This document shows positions 51,462 through 59,720 of a stretch of 64,000 nucleotides of DNA, in pieces; position 1 is the stretch's first letter; each line of letters starts with the position of its first letter. The DNA comes from Flavobacteriales bacterium (lineage in GTDB: Bacteria; Bacteroidota; Bacteroidia; Flavobacteriales_F; PHOS-HE28). Made by a program: the position numbers and the translations under genes. The stretch spans positions 2,728,001 through 2,792,000 of the forward strand of contig JADJOI010000003.1 of NCBI GenBank assembly GCA_016713875.1, in the 5' to 3' direction. The notes beneath the pieces are model-generated. The model was given only the letters and a program-made list of their open reading frames with translations. It was not told where the DNA came from and ran no database searches.

Positions 51462-52139
51462 TCAACCGGGGAACGCGAACATCCACACAGGGATGAGGGC
51501 GAACAGGACGGGGATGACCACGCCGAAGAAGACCCCTACGTTCTTGGTGATCGGGGTGTAGTGCGGGTGGTTCAGCCCGAGTGTCTGGAAGGCGCTCTGG
51601 AAGCCGTGCAGGAGGTGGAAGGCGAGCACGGCCATGGAGGCGACGTACAGCACCACGTACACGGGCTCCCGATAGGCCTCGGCCACCACGGTGAACAGGT
51701 CGGTGTTGCCCTCGCTGTCCAGCGGCAGACCGCCCCAGTGCATGCGGTACCAGAAGTGCTTCATGTGCAGCACGATGAAGACCAGCAGCAGGCTGCCCAG
51801 CAGGGCCATCTGTCCGCTGTACCAGGTGCGGTTGGCCGCGGCGTTCTCCTTCACATAGCGAACGGGGCGGGCCTTGCGGTTCTGCACCGCCAGCAGGATG
51901 CCATCGAAGGCGTGGAACAGGATGCTGAAGTACAGCAGGTAGCTCACGACCTTGATCACCGGGAAGGTGGTCATGAACTTGGCGTAGGCATTGAACTTGA
52001 GGCGGCCCTCCGGACTGGCGTCCAGCAACTGCAGGTTGCCGGCCAGGTGGATCACCAGGAACAGGCAAAGGAAAAGGCCCGTGAGGGCCATCCAGTATTT
52101 CTTCGTGAGGGAGGAGCCGAGGAGGGCGGAGCGTGCCAT
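51462..52139 (-). CDS. sdhC: Succinate dehydrogenase cytochrome b subunit (b558 type)
   Basis: A 225-residue membrane anchor with five hydrophobic helices (LTGLFLCLFLVIHLAGNL, LLLVFIVLHMKHFWYRMHW, LAFHLLHGFQSAFQTLGLNH and others). Histidines in the helices would ligate one or two hemes. It is the single large anchor typical of Bacteroidota complex II. A TACCTTCG element lies upstream and the next gene upstream is divergent in context, so the operon starts here. Confidence 0.93.
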   Translation of the reverse strand: MARSALLGSSLTKKYWMALTGLFLCLFLVIHLAGNLQLLDASPEGRLKFNAYAKFMTTFPVIKVVSYLLYFSILFHAFDGILLAVQNRKARPVRYVKENAAANRTWYSGQMALLGSLLLVFIVLHMKHFWYRMHWGGLPLDSEGNTDLFTVVAEAYREPVYVVLYVASMAVLAFHLLHGFQSAFQTLGLNHPHYTPITKNVGVFFGVVIPVLFALIPVWMFAFPG

Positions 52140-52182
52140 GGTGTCCAGTGAACAGCGAACGGTGTGGTCGCGTTCGCGGCGG

Positions 52183-52190
52183 CGAAGGTA
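52183..52190 (-). promoter_or_regulatory. -7-like element TACCTTCG of the sdhCAB operon
   Basis: TACCTTCG on the minus strand, 43 bases before the sdhC ATG; the same variant recurs at several other starts in this window. Confidence 0.5.
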
Positions 52191-52223
52191 GGCGGCCTAG
52201 CCGAAATCCTAAGCTGCTGAGGA

Positions 52224-52645
52224 TCAGGTCTCCGGATAGGCCTTCCGCGTGGCGGCGATCGACTTCTTGATCATGCTCCGAAGCACCTTCAGCTCGATGT
52301 CGGCCAGGCGCTTCACGTATACACAGGCTTTCGCGGCCCTGTGCTTGCCCAGCTTGGCCAACGTGGCCGGGTCCTGGGCTTCCGGCCGAGGTAGATGACC
52401 AGCTCGATCTTCCGTGGGCTGAAGGCCGCCAGGGGTGCACTGCCGGAATGGCCGCTGGCGTAGGTGTAGTGGTAGGTGCCGAAGCCGATGATGGACGGTC
52501 CGTACATGTGCGGCTCCTCGCCGGTGAGCTCCTGCATCAGGGCCATGAGCACGCGACTGTCATCGCGCATCTCCTCCTTGGGGTGGGTATCGATGAAGGC
52601 GGAGGCGCTGGCGGCGGTGCGGTGGGTCTTGTTGGGGGTGGGCAT
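52224..52645 (-). pseudogene. DUF1801 (YdhG-like) protein with frameshift
   Basis: The start at 52645 gives MPTPNKTHRTAASASAFI and then ALMQELTGEEPHMYGPSIIG and FGTYHYTYASG, typical of DUF1801. After IYLGRK (near 52375-52392) the family sequence continues in another frame (DPATLAKLGKHRAAKACVYV, IELKVLRSMIKKSIAATRK) to a TGA at 52224-52226. One indel in or beside the CGGAAGCCC stretch would restore about 140 residues. The function of the family is not established. Confidence 0.75.
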
Positions 52646-52650
52646 GGAGG

Positions 52651-52658
52651 CGAAGTTA
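52651..52658 (-). promoter_or_regulatory. -7-like element TAACTTCG
   Basis: TAACTTCG on the minus strand, five bases before the DUF1801 start. Confidence 0.45.
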
Positions 52659-52735
52659 ATGCTGCCGAAACGCTTGATTGCCAGTTGCTTTGGCAGCTTT
52701 GAAGGTCTTACTTGGCAAGAAGCGTGACCCAAATA

Positions 52736-52754
52736 ATGTCACACTCTATGACAT
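52736..52754. promoter_or_regulatory. Possible operator ATGTCA-N7-TGACAT
   Basis: A 6-bp inverted repeat with a 7-base spacer in the AT-rich gap upstream of the fic gene, about 50 bases before its -7 element. It could bind a repressor of the Fic operon; no other support. Confidence 0.3.
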
Positions 52755-52805
52755 CCATTATGTACCATAATTAATTGATATACAGTATACCGGACAATAA
52801 TGAGC

Positions 52806-52813
52806 TATTTTTG
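52806..52813 (+). promoter_or_regulatory. -7 promoter element TATTTTTG
   Basis: Perfect TAnnTTTG, five bases before the ATG of fic, predicting a nearly leaderless transcript. Confidence 0.6.
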
Positions 52814-52818
52814 ACACC

Positions 52819-53985
52819 ATGCGCGACCTTACTAGGGAATACCCCCAAATGACCTTCCGGCGGCAATGGGACGTGACCCCGGACATGAAGTTCCTGCTTG
52901 GCCAGTGCGAAGCGTTCGTGAAGGCCATCAAGCATACGCCACTGCTACCCGAAGACTATCGCCGACTGCTCCAGGTCTCCATGATCAAAGGGGCGCAAGC
53001 GACTACCGCCATTGAGGGCAATACGCTCAGCGAAGAAGAGGTGAAGCAGGTGGCCTCGGGATCGAAACTGCCGCCAAGCAAAGGCTACCTCGAACAGGAA
53101 GTGAGGAACATCATCGATGCGTTCAACGAACTGCTGAAGGAGGTGGTGTACGACGATCGCGTACAGCTCATTGACCGGGAGCTACTGCTCCGCTTCCATC
53201 GGCTCGTGGGGAAGGACCTCGGTGAGCACTTCGCCGCCATTCCGGGGCGTTTCCGAGAGAACCAAGTGGTGGTGGGCACCTACCGCTGTCCCGCACCGGG
53301 GCATGTGGAGGACCTGGTGAGCAACCTCTGCACCTGGATGCGGCAAGAGTTCCACTTCGGCCAGAGCGAACAGCAATTCTGGGAAGTGGTGCTACAAGCG
53401 ATCGTGGCACACGTGTACGTGGAATGGATCCATCCCTTCGGTGATGGCCATGGGCGCACCGGCCGACTGGTGGAGTTCTACATCATGCTGCGCGGCGGCA
53501 ACCCGAACATCGCCTCGCACATCCTGAGCAACCACTATAACCAGACGCGCACTGAATACTACCGCCAGTTGCAGGTCGCTGGCACCGAGCGCTCGCTCAC
53601 CAAGTTCATCGAATACGCATTGCTCGGCCTGCGCGATGGATTGGAACAAACGCTGGGCACCATACAGAAAAGCCAGTTCGACATCACCTGGCAGAAGATG
53701 GTGTACGACGAGTTCGACAAGGTGAAAGAGTGGCAGGACCCGATGTTCAAGCGTCGCCGTCGTCTTGCGCTCGACTTCCCAAAGGACCGCACGCTGAAGC
53801 TGGAGGAGATCCCGCACATCAACACCACACTCGCCATGCTCTACGCCAAGATGTCGCCGCGCACCATACAGCGCGACCTGAGCGAACTGGTGATCATGGA
53901 ACTGGTGGCGAAGGATGGCGATGGGTACCGTGCGCGGGTGGAGCGGTTGAGGATGTATGTGCCGCATAGTAAGAGGAGGCAATAA
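52819..53985 (+). CDS. Fic family protein (AMPylase-type), class II inhibitory motif
   Basis: A 388-residue protein. Residues 62-68 (TTAIEGN) match the N-terminal inhibitory motif [S/T]xxxE[G/N] of class II Fic proteins, whose glutamate blocks ATP. The catalytic motif at 205-216 is HPFGDGHGRTGR: the His, Phe, Asp and both Arg are present, but the usual Asn of GNG is His. The end carries a winged-helix-like segment (RTIQRDLSELVIMELVAK). Fic enzymes transfer AMP or related groups to protein hydroxyls. The gene is in locally AT-richer DNA and its stop overlaps the next small reading frame. Confidence 0.9.
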   Translation: MRDLTREYPQMTFRRQWDVTPDMKFLLGQCEAFVKAIKHTPLLPEDYRRLLQVSMIKGAQATTAIEGNTLSEEEVKQVASGSKLPPSKGYLEQEVRNIIDAFNELLKEVVYDDRVQLIDRELLLRFHRLVGKDLGEHFAAIPGRFRENQVVVGTYRCPAPGHVEDLVSNLCTWMRQEFHFGQSEQQFWEVVLQAIVAHVYVEWIHPFGDGHGRTGRLVEFYIMLRGGNPNIASHILSNHYNQTRTEYYRQLQVAGTERSLTKFIEYALLGLRDGLEQTLGTIQKSQFDITWQKMVYDEFDKVKEWQDPMFKRRRRLALDFPKDRTLKLEEIPHINTTLAMLYAKMSPRTIQRDLSELVIMELVAKDGDGYRARVERLRMYVPHSKRRQ

Positions 53986-54089
53986 TGAATGAGAGTGTAA
54001 CATTCGAAGCGATACACGGGAACAGGTGGGAGATGTACATTTTCCGTGAGCAGTGCGAGATGCTTGAGGGAGGAACACAACACAAGTAA
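53985..54089 (+). CDS. Small 34-residue protein downstream of fic
   Basis: The ATG overlaps the fic stop (TAATG). It encodes MNESVTFEAIHGNRWEMYIF and then REQCEMLEGGTQHK, with two bases to the next gene. The tight arrangement suggests a translated small gene in the fic operon; it could be the remnant of a larger protein. I recognise no family. Confidence 0.4.
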   Translation: MNESVTFEAIHGNRWEMYIFREQCEMLEGGTQHK

Positions 54090-54091
54090 GA

Positions 54092-54670
54092 ATGACCAAT
54101 ACCACCAACGCAAAGGCCCTTGTCAGGGAATACGGCCAAATCGTCGACGACACTCATGGTGCATGTTTGGACTTCGGCGCCGCCCGAATATCCTACCTCG
54201 CGCAATTGAACACTATGAACGTCACGCGGGTGCCGGGTGCCCGAGTTCACTTTGGGAATGAAGATCCGAACGTGCTCGAAAGAGAGGGTAGCTGGGCCAG
54301 CGCAACGGCACATAGTGTTTTAGCCACAGAACTCATCGCAAGAAATCAACCTGGAGCGGCCAATGAGACGCTGTCAGGCAACATGTGCTTGGTCTACATC
54401 TATCAGATGTGGGAGGATGAATACCGCGAGCGCATTGCGCAGGAACTTGGATACACCACTAAGAACGAACTCAAGGTGCCCGTGATGGGAGACATTCGAC
54501 AATACCGTATGTCCATCGTCCACAACAAAGGCATCGCCATTACCGCTTGCGACAATTGCCAAGTACTGAAGTGGTTCACAGCACGCTCACGTATTTCGAT
54601 TACTGCCGATATGCTTTGGCACGCGAAGCTTGAAATCACCAAGGCATTGAGCGCTCTTACCGGCCTATAG
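54092..54670 (+). CDS. Hypothetical protein, possibly HEPN-like
   Basis: A 192-residue soluble, mainly helical protein with AT-richer codons than its surroundings. The central part (SGNMCLVYIYQMWEDEYRER, VMGDIRQYRMSIVHNKGIA, DNCQVLKWF) recalls HEPN-related MAE_28990/MAE_18760-type proteins, in which RxxxxH is a possible RNase site; here RMSIVH fits that pattern. This is an inference from motif shape only. It follows fic and the small gene within two bases and should be co-transcribed. Confidence 0.55.
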   Translation: MTNTTNAKALVREYGQIVDDTHGACLDFGAARISYLAQLNTMNVTRVPGARVHFGNEDPNVLEREGSWASATAHSVLATELIARNQPGAANETLSGNMCLVYIYQMWEDEYRERIAQELGYTTKNELKVPVMGDIRQYRMSIVHNKGIAITACDNCQVLKWFTARSRISITADMLWHAKLEITKALSALTGL

Positions 54671-54780
54671 CCATTGCTTGAAGCGTTGCGGAGAAAGTTC
54701 ACCTTCGCTTTAGCAGCGAAGAGAAGGCGATGCACGACGTACCCTTGTATCTACTCGTTCGGTCAGCACCACACGCCACC

Positions 54781-55131
54781 ATGGAACCCATCCCCTACTT
54801 CTTCGAATCGATAGACCGCAATGCAATCCTGGTTCGCCCCAAGCAGCCCTACTACGACTGGTCACGCACCGCCTTCGCTGATGGCAAGGGCGCCAGCGAG
54901 CGGGACGAATGCAACATCTATCTGATCCGGGAGATGGGCAGTAACGCGGATGTGGAGCGTTGGGTCAAGAAACACTTCGACGAGCTATTCGTGAACGAAC
55001 TGAACGATTGGTGTACGGACGAGGAGCGCTGGCCCAAGGACAGGACCTACAAGATGTTCGCGGCATGGTTCGAGGTGGAAGTGCATTCCATGGTGCTCGA
55101 TCTGGAGGAAGGTCCGGTGACCAAGGAGTAG
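54781..55131 (+). CDS. Conserved hypothetical protein
   Basis: A 116-residue protein starting MEPIPYFFESIDRNAILVRP. The core continues KQPYYDW, DECNIYLIREM, VERWVKKHFDELFVNELNDW and FEVEVHSMVLDLEEGP. It looks like a small compact domain of the type often seen in Bacteroidota genomes without known function. An in-frame ATG at 54730 would add 17 residues and is less likely. Confidence 0.65.
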   Translation: MEPIPYFFESIDRNAILVRPKQPYYDWSRTAFADGKGASERDECNIYLIREMGSNADVERWVKKHFDELFVNELNDWCTDEERWPKDRTYKMFAAWFEVEVHSMVLDLEEGPVTKE

Positions 55132-55239
55132 GTTACAGATCAAGGTCTGGGCATTTCGCGTTAGGGACAGAAGTGGAAAGCCCGGAGCCGTCTTCGGCGA
55201 GGACTTGGAACGCATGGCCCGACGGCGAGTCTTCGAGCC

Positions 55240-55337
55240 GGAACGCCCTAATACTAGACACAAGTCTCAAGTTCCAAGTCACAAGGCCGCTACACCTTGT
55301 TGCGTGAGCCTGCTCCTTGTGTCTTGAGTCTTGATCC
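55240..55337. repeat. Imperfect inverted intergenic repeat (CTTGTGTCTTGAGTCTTG type)
   Basis: ACACAAGTCTCAAGTTCCAAG and CACAAGG around 55258-55288 face CTCCTTGTGTCTTGAGTCTTG around 55313-55334. The two arms are imperfect reverse complements. The 55132-55349 gap holds this and the promoter of the aminopeptidase gene but no gene. Confidence 0.4.
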
Positions 55338-55345
55338 TACCTTCG
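55338..55345 (+). promoter_or_regulatory. -7-like element TACCTTCG
   Basis: TACCTTCG ending four bases before the ATG of the aminopeptidase gene. Confidence 0.5.
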
Positions 55346-55349
55346 CCCT

Positions 55350-56654
55350 ATGCGTTACACCCCGCTCTCAGCATCAACCTACCGCGAGCACCGCGCCCGC
55401 TTCCGCCAGCACCTGGAGAAAGGCGGCCTGGCCATCTTCCACAGCAACGATATCATGCCCACGAGCGCCGATGGGCACATGCCGTTCAAGCAGGCCAGCG
55501 ACATCTTCTACCTCAGCGGAATGGACCAGGAGGAGACGATCCTGCTGCTCTTCCCCGATGCGGTGGACCCGAAGGACCGCGAGATCCTCTTCGTGCGCGA
55601 AACGAGCGAGCTGATCGCGATCTGGGAAGGCGCCAAATTCTCGCAGAAGGAAGCGAGCGAGTTGAGCGGCATCGCGACCGTACTGTGGACCACAAGCTAC
55701 GAGGCGACGATCAAGCGCTTGGTGCCGCAGTGCGAGCACCTGGTCCTGAACAGCAACGAGCACCTGCGCCAGGGGAACGAGGTGGAGACGCGCGAGGAGC
55801 GCAAGAACAAGGAGACGCGCGCGCAATTCCCGCTGCACAGCGTGAAGCGCAGCGCACCGATCATGCACCGCATCCGCAGCCGCAAGACGAAGGAGGAAGT
55901 GGCGCAGATCCAGCGTGCGATCGCGATCACGGGCAAGGCCTTCGAGCGCGTGTGCGGTTTCGTGAAACCCGGTGTGAAGGAGTATGAGATCGAGGCGGAG
56001 ATCACGCACGAGTTCGTTCGCAACGGTTCGCGCGGGCATGCCTACACGCCCATCATCGCCAGCGGCTACAACGCCTGCGTGCTGCACTACATCACCAATG
56101 ACATGGTGTGCAATGATGGCGATGTGATCCTGATGGACTTCGGCTGTGAGTACGGCGGCTACGCGAGCGACCTGACGCGTTGCATTCCCGTGAACGGCCG
56201 CTTCACCGACCGCCAGCGCGCGGTGTACAACGCGGTGCTGCGGGTGAAGAACGAGGCCACCCAACTGCTGCGCCCCGGCACCCTGCTGGCCGACTACCAC
56301 AAGGAAGTGGGGAAGATCATGGAGCGCGAGCTGATCGGCCTGGGCCTGCTCGACAAGACCGACGTGGCCAAGCAGGATCCCGAGCGGCCGTTGTACAAGA
56401 AGTACTTCATGCACGGCACAAGTCACTTCCTGGGCCTCGACGTGCACGACGTCGGCCTCTGGAACGAAATGATCCAGCCGGACATGGTCTTCACCGTGGA
56501 GCCGGGCATCTACATCCGCGAGGAGAAGCTGGGCATCCGCTTGGAGAACGACATCCTCGTGACCCGCGATAACCCGATCGACCTCTTCGCAGAGATCCCC
56601 GTGGAGGCGGAGGCGGTGGAGGAGCTGATGAGCCGGAAGAAGGCGTTCGCGTAG
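55350..56654 (+). CDS. pepP: Aminopeptidase P (Xaa-Pro aminopeptidase)
   Basis: A 434-residue M24 metallopeptidase. The N-terminal creatinase-like domain (MRYTPLSASTYREHRARF, DIFYLSGMDQEETILLLFP) is followed by the pita-bread catalytic domain. Metal ligands lie in LMDFGCEYGGYASDLTR (Asp, Asp), MHGTSHFLGLDVHDVG (His), FTVEPGIYIRE (Glu) and IRLENDILVT (Glu). It removes N-terminal residues before proline, probably in the cytosol as there is no signal peptide. Confidence 0.95.
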   Translation: MRYTPLSASTYREHRARFRQHLEKGGLAIFHSNDIMPTSADGHMPFKQASDIFYLSGMDQEETILLLFPDAVDPKDREILFVRETSELIAIWEGAKFSQKEASELSGIATVLWTTSYEATIKRLVPQCEHLVLNSNEHLRQGNEVETREERKNKETRAQFPLHSVKRSAPIMHRIRSRKTKEEVAQIQRAIAITGKAFERVCGFVKPGVKEYEIEAEITHEFVRNGSRGHAYTPIIASGYNACVLHYITNDMVCNDGDVILMDFGCEYGGYASDLTRCIPVNGRFTDRQRAVYNAVLRVKNEATQLLRPGTLLADYHKEVGKIMERELIGLGLLDKTDVAKQDPERPLYKKYFMHGTSHFLGLDVHDVGLWNEMIQPDMVFTVEPGIYIREEKLGIRLENDILVTRDNPIDLFAEIPVEAEAVEELMSRKKAFA

Positions 56655-56757
56655 GCTTCGGACCTGGATCAAGCGGATGCTTCGTGCGCATTGTGCGGGG
56701 ACTCCCCATGACGAGGGCGATCCAGCCTCCACCGGGTGTGGGAGCAGGAAGCAAGCA

Positions 56758-56785
56758 GCAGCCCCGGACCGAGGTCCGGGGCTGC
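56758..56785. terminator. Bidirectional hairpin terminator
   Basis: GCAGCCCCGGACC and GGTCCGGGGCTGC are perfect reverse complements with two bases between them (effective loop CGAG). It lies between the convergent ends of pepP (56654) and the T9SS gene (56807) and should stop both. Confidence 0.8.
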
Positions 56786-56806
56786 CTGCGATCGCTGCAT
56801 GCGCGC

Positions 56807-58594
56807 CTACTGCTTCACGAACCGGCCCGTGTGCCGGGCGCGAGGGGTCGTGACCACGCAGGTATATACTCCTGCTGCGAGGGATCCAATGCCGATCCGT
56901 TCCGAGCCGGAGGTGACGCGCTGCTCCTGCGCGATGCGTCCGAACGCATCATGGATGGTGAGGCGGGCGCCGATCAGTTCGGGGGATGCCCGTAATTCCA
57001 CCATGGAGCCCGCCGGCACTGGAAAAAGCTCCAGGTCGTGCTGCACCGGAGGCGCCTCGGCCAGACCCACGGTGGAGGCCAGGCAGGGCACATCGGTGGC
57101 GAGACCATCGCAGAACCCGTTCGCCGAGGCGAAGGCCCGGATGCTGTCCACCCGGGCCTGAAGGGCCTCCACGCTGCTGAACAGCCCCCCCGGGCTGGCA
57201 CCGGCATGGATGAAGGCCAGCACGATGCGATGAACGGCGCCCGGTTGCAGGGTGATAGGGCCCATGGATCCCATGCCGCGGCGATCGAACGGGGCATTGC
57301 CGGCCGTCACTTCATTCCAGGCCGGCTGTGGTACACCGTCCGTGCCCAGCCCCAAGGGGTCGGAATCACCCGGATAGACGAAGCGGGCGGGGATGGTGCC
57401 CCCATACCCATTGCCACCATAGGTCAACGGCAGGCCATCCCTCCAGAACCCGCGCATCAAGTTGTGGTATTCCGCACAGGTCGTGGGGTCCCCGGTCGCA
57501 CCACCGGAGTTCTCGAAGCGCATGAAGTGACCCAGGCCGTGGCGTTCGTTGTCGATGATCCCGTCCCCGGACCCGAACCCATTGAACGCCACCAGGGCGG
57601 AGTCCTGCACGTGGTCCGTTCCGTCGGGATCGCAGTGCAACCCGCAGAGGACCGAGACACCGAAGGCCGGCGGTTGAGGGCCGTAGCCCAGGTGGCCATT
57701 GCACGGCTCATCAAGAGCATCCCCGTTGTACACATACCAGAGGCTTCGCCCTACGTCACAGCCCAGATAGTCGTCATCCGCACAACCCAGATCAAGGTCC
57801 GTGAAGAGCCCCAGGTGGAAGTCGGAGAGCGTGAGCGTGCCGCGGTTGATGATGCGATACTGCACGAACACGGTATTGGCCAGCGCCGCATCGGGACCGG
57901 AATAGGCGAATGCCGTGGTCTGCACTTCCACACCCACAGGCAGGCACCCGGATTCCGTATGAGGGGCCAGCTTCTCGTTGAAGATGAAGTACAGGGCCCC
58001 ATCGCCGGGGCTGCAGGGTGCATCGCAGTCGGACAGGGCATAGGCCCCGTCGCCATTGGCATCCAGGAAGGGTGCCAAGACGTAGGCCTGGCCGGCCTGC
58101 ACATCACCATGGGCGGGCCAATCGGTGAAGTCCTGGGGGATCTGGTAGCCGGGGTACACGACGGCCTCGTCGCATCCGGGATCGTTCACGCATGCGCAGT
58201 AGGCCTGATACAGACCGACATCGGCCGAGGTCACTTTCCATACCCGGTCGTACTGGGCGGACACGGTCGAGGTGATGCTGGCCGACCCATCCGTGGTCAA
58301 CGGACCCGGGAACCAATCCGAACCGACCTGACCGAAGCGAACAGCGGCACCCCGTAGCTGGTTGCCCGCGTCGTACCCGCCCATCCAGAGGTGGGCGGCA
58401 AAGAGGGCGTGCACACCGCTGCCCGCGGGCACTTCAAAGTTCGGTTGGCCGATCCCAGGGGACAGCCCGATCATGCCGTCGGCGTGGAAGCGGGCGTGGA
58501 TGTTGTTGACGTCGAGCACGGCGAAGCCCTGGCCAAGGATCACCTCCGGCAGAAAGGCCAGCGCAGCGCAACAGAGTGAATGAGGGGTTCTCAT
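56807..58594 (-). CDS. T9SS type A sorted protein of unknown function
   Basis: A 595-residue exported protein starting MRTPHSLCCAALAFLPEVIL (signal peptide to LGQ). The body is rich in paired cysteines (YCACVNDPGCDEAV, DCDAPCSPGD, CDVGRSLWYVYNGDALDEPC) and has motifs such as LFTDLDLG and NERHGLGHFMRFEN, as seen in a common group of large Bacteroidota secreted proteins. The last 75 residues (LFPVPAGSMVELRA, IHDAFGRIAQE, LAAGVYTCVV, TGRFVKQ) are a type A sorting domain. No enzymatic motif is recognised. Confidence 0.82.
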   Translation of the reverse strand: MRTPHSLCCAALAFLPEVILGQGFAVLDVNNIHARFHADGMIGLSPGIGQPNFEVPAGSGVHALFAAHLWMGGYDAGNQLRGAAVRFGQVGSDWFPGPLTTDGSASITSTVSAQYDRVWKVTSADVGLYQAYCACVNDPGCDEAVVYPGYQIPQDFTDWPAHGDVQAGQAYVLAPFLDANGDGAYALSDCDAPCSPGDGALYFIFNEKLAPHTESGCLPVGVEVQTTAFAYSGPDAALANTVFVQYRIINRGTLTLSDFHLGLFTDLDLGCADDDYLGCDVGRSLWYVYNGDALDEPCNGHLGYGPQPPAFGVSVLCGLHCDPDGTDHVQDSALVAFNGFGSGDGIIDNERHGLGHFMRFENSGGATGDPTTCAEYHNLMRGFWRDGLPLTYGGNGYGGTIPARFVYPGDSDPLGLGTDGVPQPAWNEVTAGNAPFDRRGMGSMGPITLQPGAVHRIVLAFIHAGASPGGLFSSVEALQARVDSIRAFASANGFCDGLATDVPCLASTVGLAEAPPVQHDLELFPVPAGSMVELRASPELIGARLTIHDAFGRIAQEQRVTSGSERIGIGSLAAGVYTCVVTTPRARHTGRFVKQ

Positions 58595-58628
58595 GCGCAA
58601 GGTGCCACGGATGGTACCGCAGCTCCAC

Positions 58629-58636
58629 CTAAACTA
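58629..58636 (-). promoter_or_regulatory. -7-like element TAGTTTAG
   Basis: TAGTTTAG on the minus strand, 34 bases before the ATG at 58594. Confidence 0.4.
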
Positions 58637-58817
58637 CCGCCGGGTCCGCGCGGCCGTCGTGCCCTACAAGGAACGGTCGGCGGGGCCGAACGAATGACCA
58701 GCGTGATATACCGGTCCGGCAGGGACGGAACGATCACGGGACGCTCCCTCTGGACCGGGATCACAGATACAAGCATAGGCACACCATGCGCCAGGCACAC
58801 TGCCCGTGAACGTTCGA

Positions 58818-58886
58818 ATGGAGGAGGCGTCCGGCGGGACGGATGCGGTGAAGGCGCTGATGAATGCGAAGAAGGTGGTGGCGTGA
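58818..58886 (+). CDS. Possible 22-residue leader ORF
   Basis: ATG at 58818 encodes MEEASGGTDAVKALMNAKKV then VA and a stop whose TGA overlaps the GTG start of the next gene (GTGA). The overlap is the only support; it may instead be the end of a longer frame-broken gene. Confidence 0.25.
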   Translation: MEEASGGTDAVKALMNAKKVVA

Positions 58887-59215
58887 GCGCTCCGGCTTCG
58901 GCCCAGCAACGCATCGTCCGTATCCTCGGCCGCACGCTGCAGGTGCTGCACGTGGTGCTCCTGCTGTTCCTCGTGTACCAGATCGTGGCAGCCCATACCG
59001 TGCCTTCCCAAAGTGAGTGGCTCACTGCCGATGCATTTGTGCCCGGTATGATCCTCGGGATCCTGCTCTACGCCTTCTGCTTCCTGGTCACGCAATGGGT
59101 GATCATGTTCGCTCGCCACCGCCTGGCCGCGCTGAGGTTGGTCCCCATCGCCGCGCCGACGCTCGCTCCTTACGCGCTGCTCCTGCTGGAGTCCATCCGC
59201 ACGATGGGAACCTGA
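58883..59215 (+). CDS. Small membrane protein with three predicted helices
   Basis: A 110-residue protein with a GTG start at 58883. Three hydrophobic segments are visible: TLQVLHVVLLLFLVYQIVA, MILGILLYAFCFLVTQWVIM and LRLVPIAAPTLAPYALLLL. I do not recognise a family. A longer open frame reaches back to 58580 but its sequence there looks non-coding (Arg, Gly and Thr rich, no hydrophobic start). Confidence 0.5.
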   Translation: MSAPASAQQRIVRILGRTLQVLHVVLLLFLVYQIVAAHTVPSQSEWLTADAFVPGMILGILLYAFCFLVTQWVIMFARHRLAALRLVPIAAPTLAPYALLLLESIRTMGT

Positions 59216-59280
59216 GCGCGGCACGTTACCGGCGTCATCCGGTCCGGCCTGCGCCGACCGGCGAATCAATGGCTGAACGA

Positions 59281-59457
59281 TCAGCCGCCCTCCTCGGGTG
59301 CCGAGGGCAGCAGGATGAAGACGACCTCGACCGGTCCACCGATCGTGGTGTCGCTCTGGAAGGGGACATGGGCCATACCGTTGCGATCGATGCGCAACAC
59401 ATTGCCCACGATGGTGAGGGCCCGGTAGACGGGGATGAGGGCGGGAACGGCGGGCAT
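59281..59457 (-). CDS. Small hypothetical protein, 58 residues
   Basis: ATG at 59455-59457 encodes MPAVPALIPVYRALTIVGNV, LRIDRNGMAHVPFQSDTTIG and GPVEVVFILLPSAPEEGG. The start overlaps the stop of the preceding gene (ATGA), and the sequence is balanced and protein-like. It is probably co-translated with that gene. Confidence 0.5.
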   Translation of the reverse strand: MPAVPALIPVYRALTIVGNVLRIDRNGMAHVPFQSDTTIGGPVEVVFILLPSAPEEGG

Positions 59458-59720
59458 CAGACGGCGCGTCGCAGGTGGATCGGCCTCACCGTGCTGACGT
59501 CGCCATCAAGCACCATCAGGAAGTACTCCTCGCCGTCCAGGTCGGTGATGCGCACCCGGGTGACGGGACCACTGACATCGCCCGTCTTCACGATGCGACC
59601 GCTGGGGTCCACGATGTCGAACAGGGCGTCCTGGGAAGCGGGATCATAGTCGAACATCAGCAGGCGCTCGAGCTGGTCGATGCGCACGCGGATCTCGTGG
59701 GGGGCGGTGTGCTGGGCCAT
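59457..59720 (-). CDS. Small hypothetical protein, 87 residues
   Basis: Starts MAQHTAPHEIRVRIDQLERL and continues LMFDYDPASQDALFDIVDP, VTRVRITDLDGEEYFLMVL and VSTVRPIHLRRAV. It has a regular beta-rich look and no membrane segment. It overlaps the 58-residue gene. Neither is recognised; together they form a two-gene unit. Confidence 0.55.
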   Translation of the reverse strand: MAQHTAPHEIRVRIDQLERLLMFDYDPASQDALFDIVDPSGRIVKTGDVSGPVTRVRITDLDGEEYFLMVLDGDVSTVRPIHLRRAV

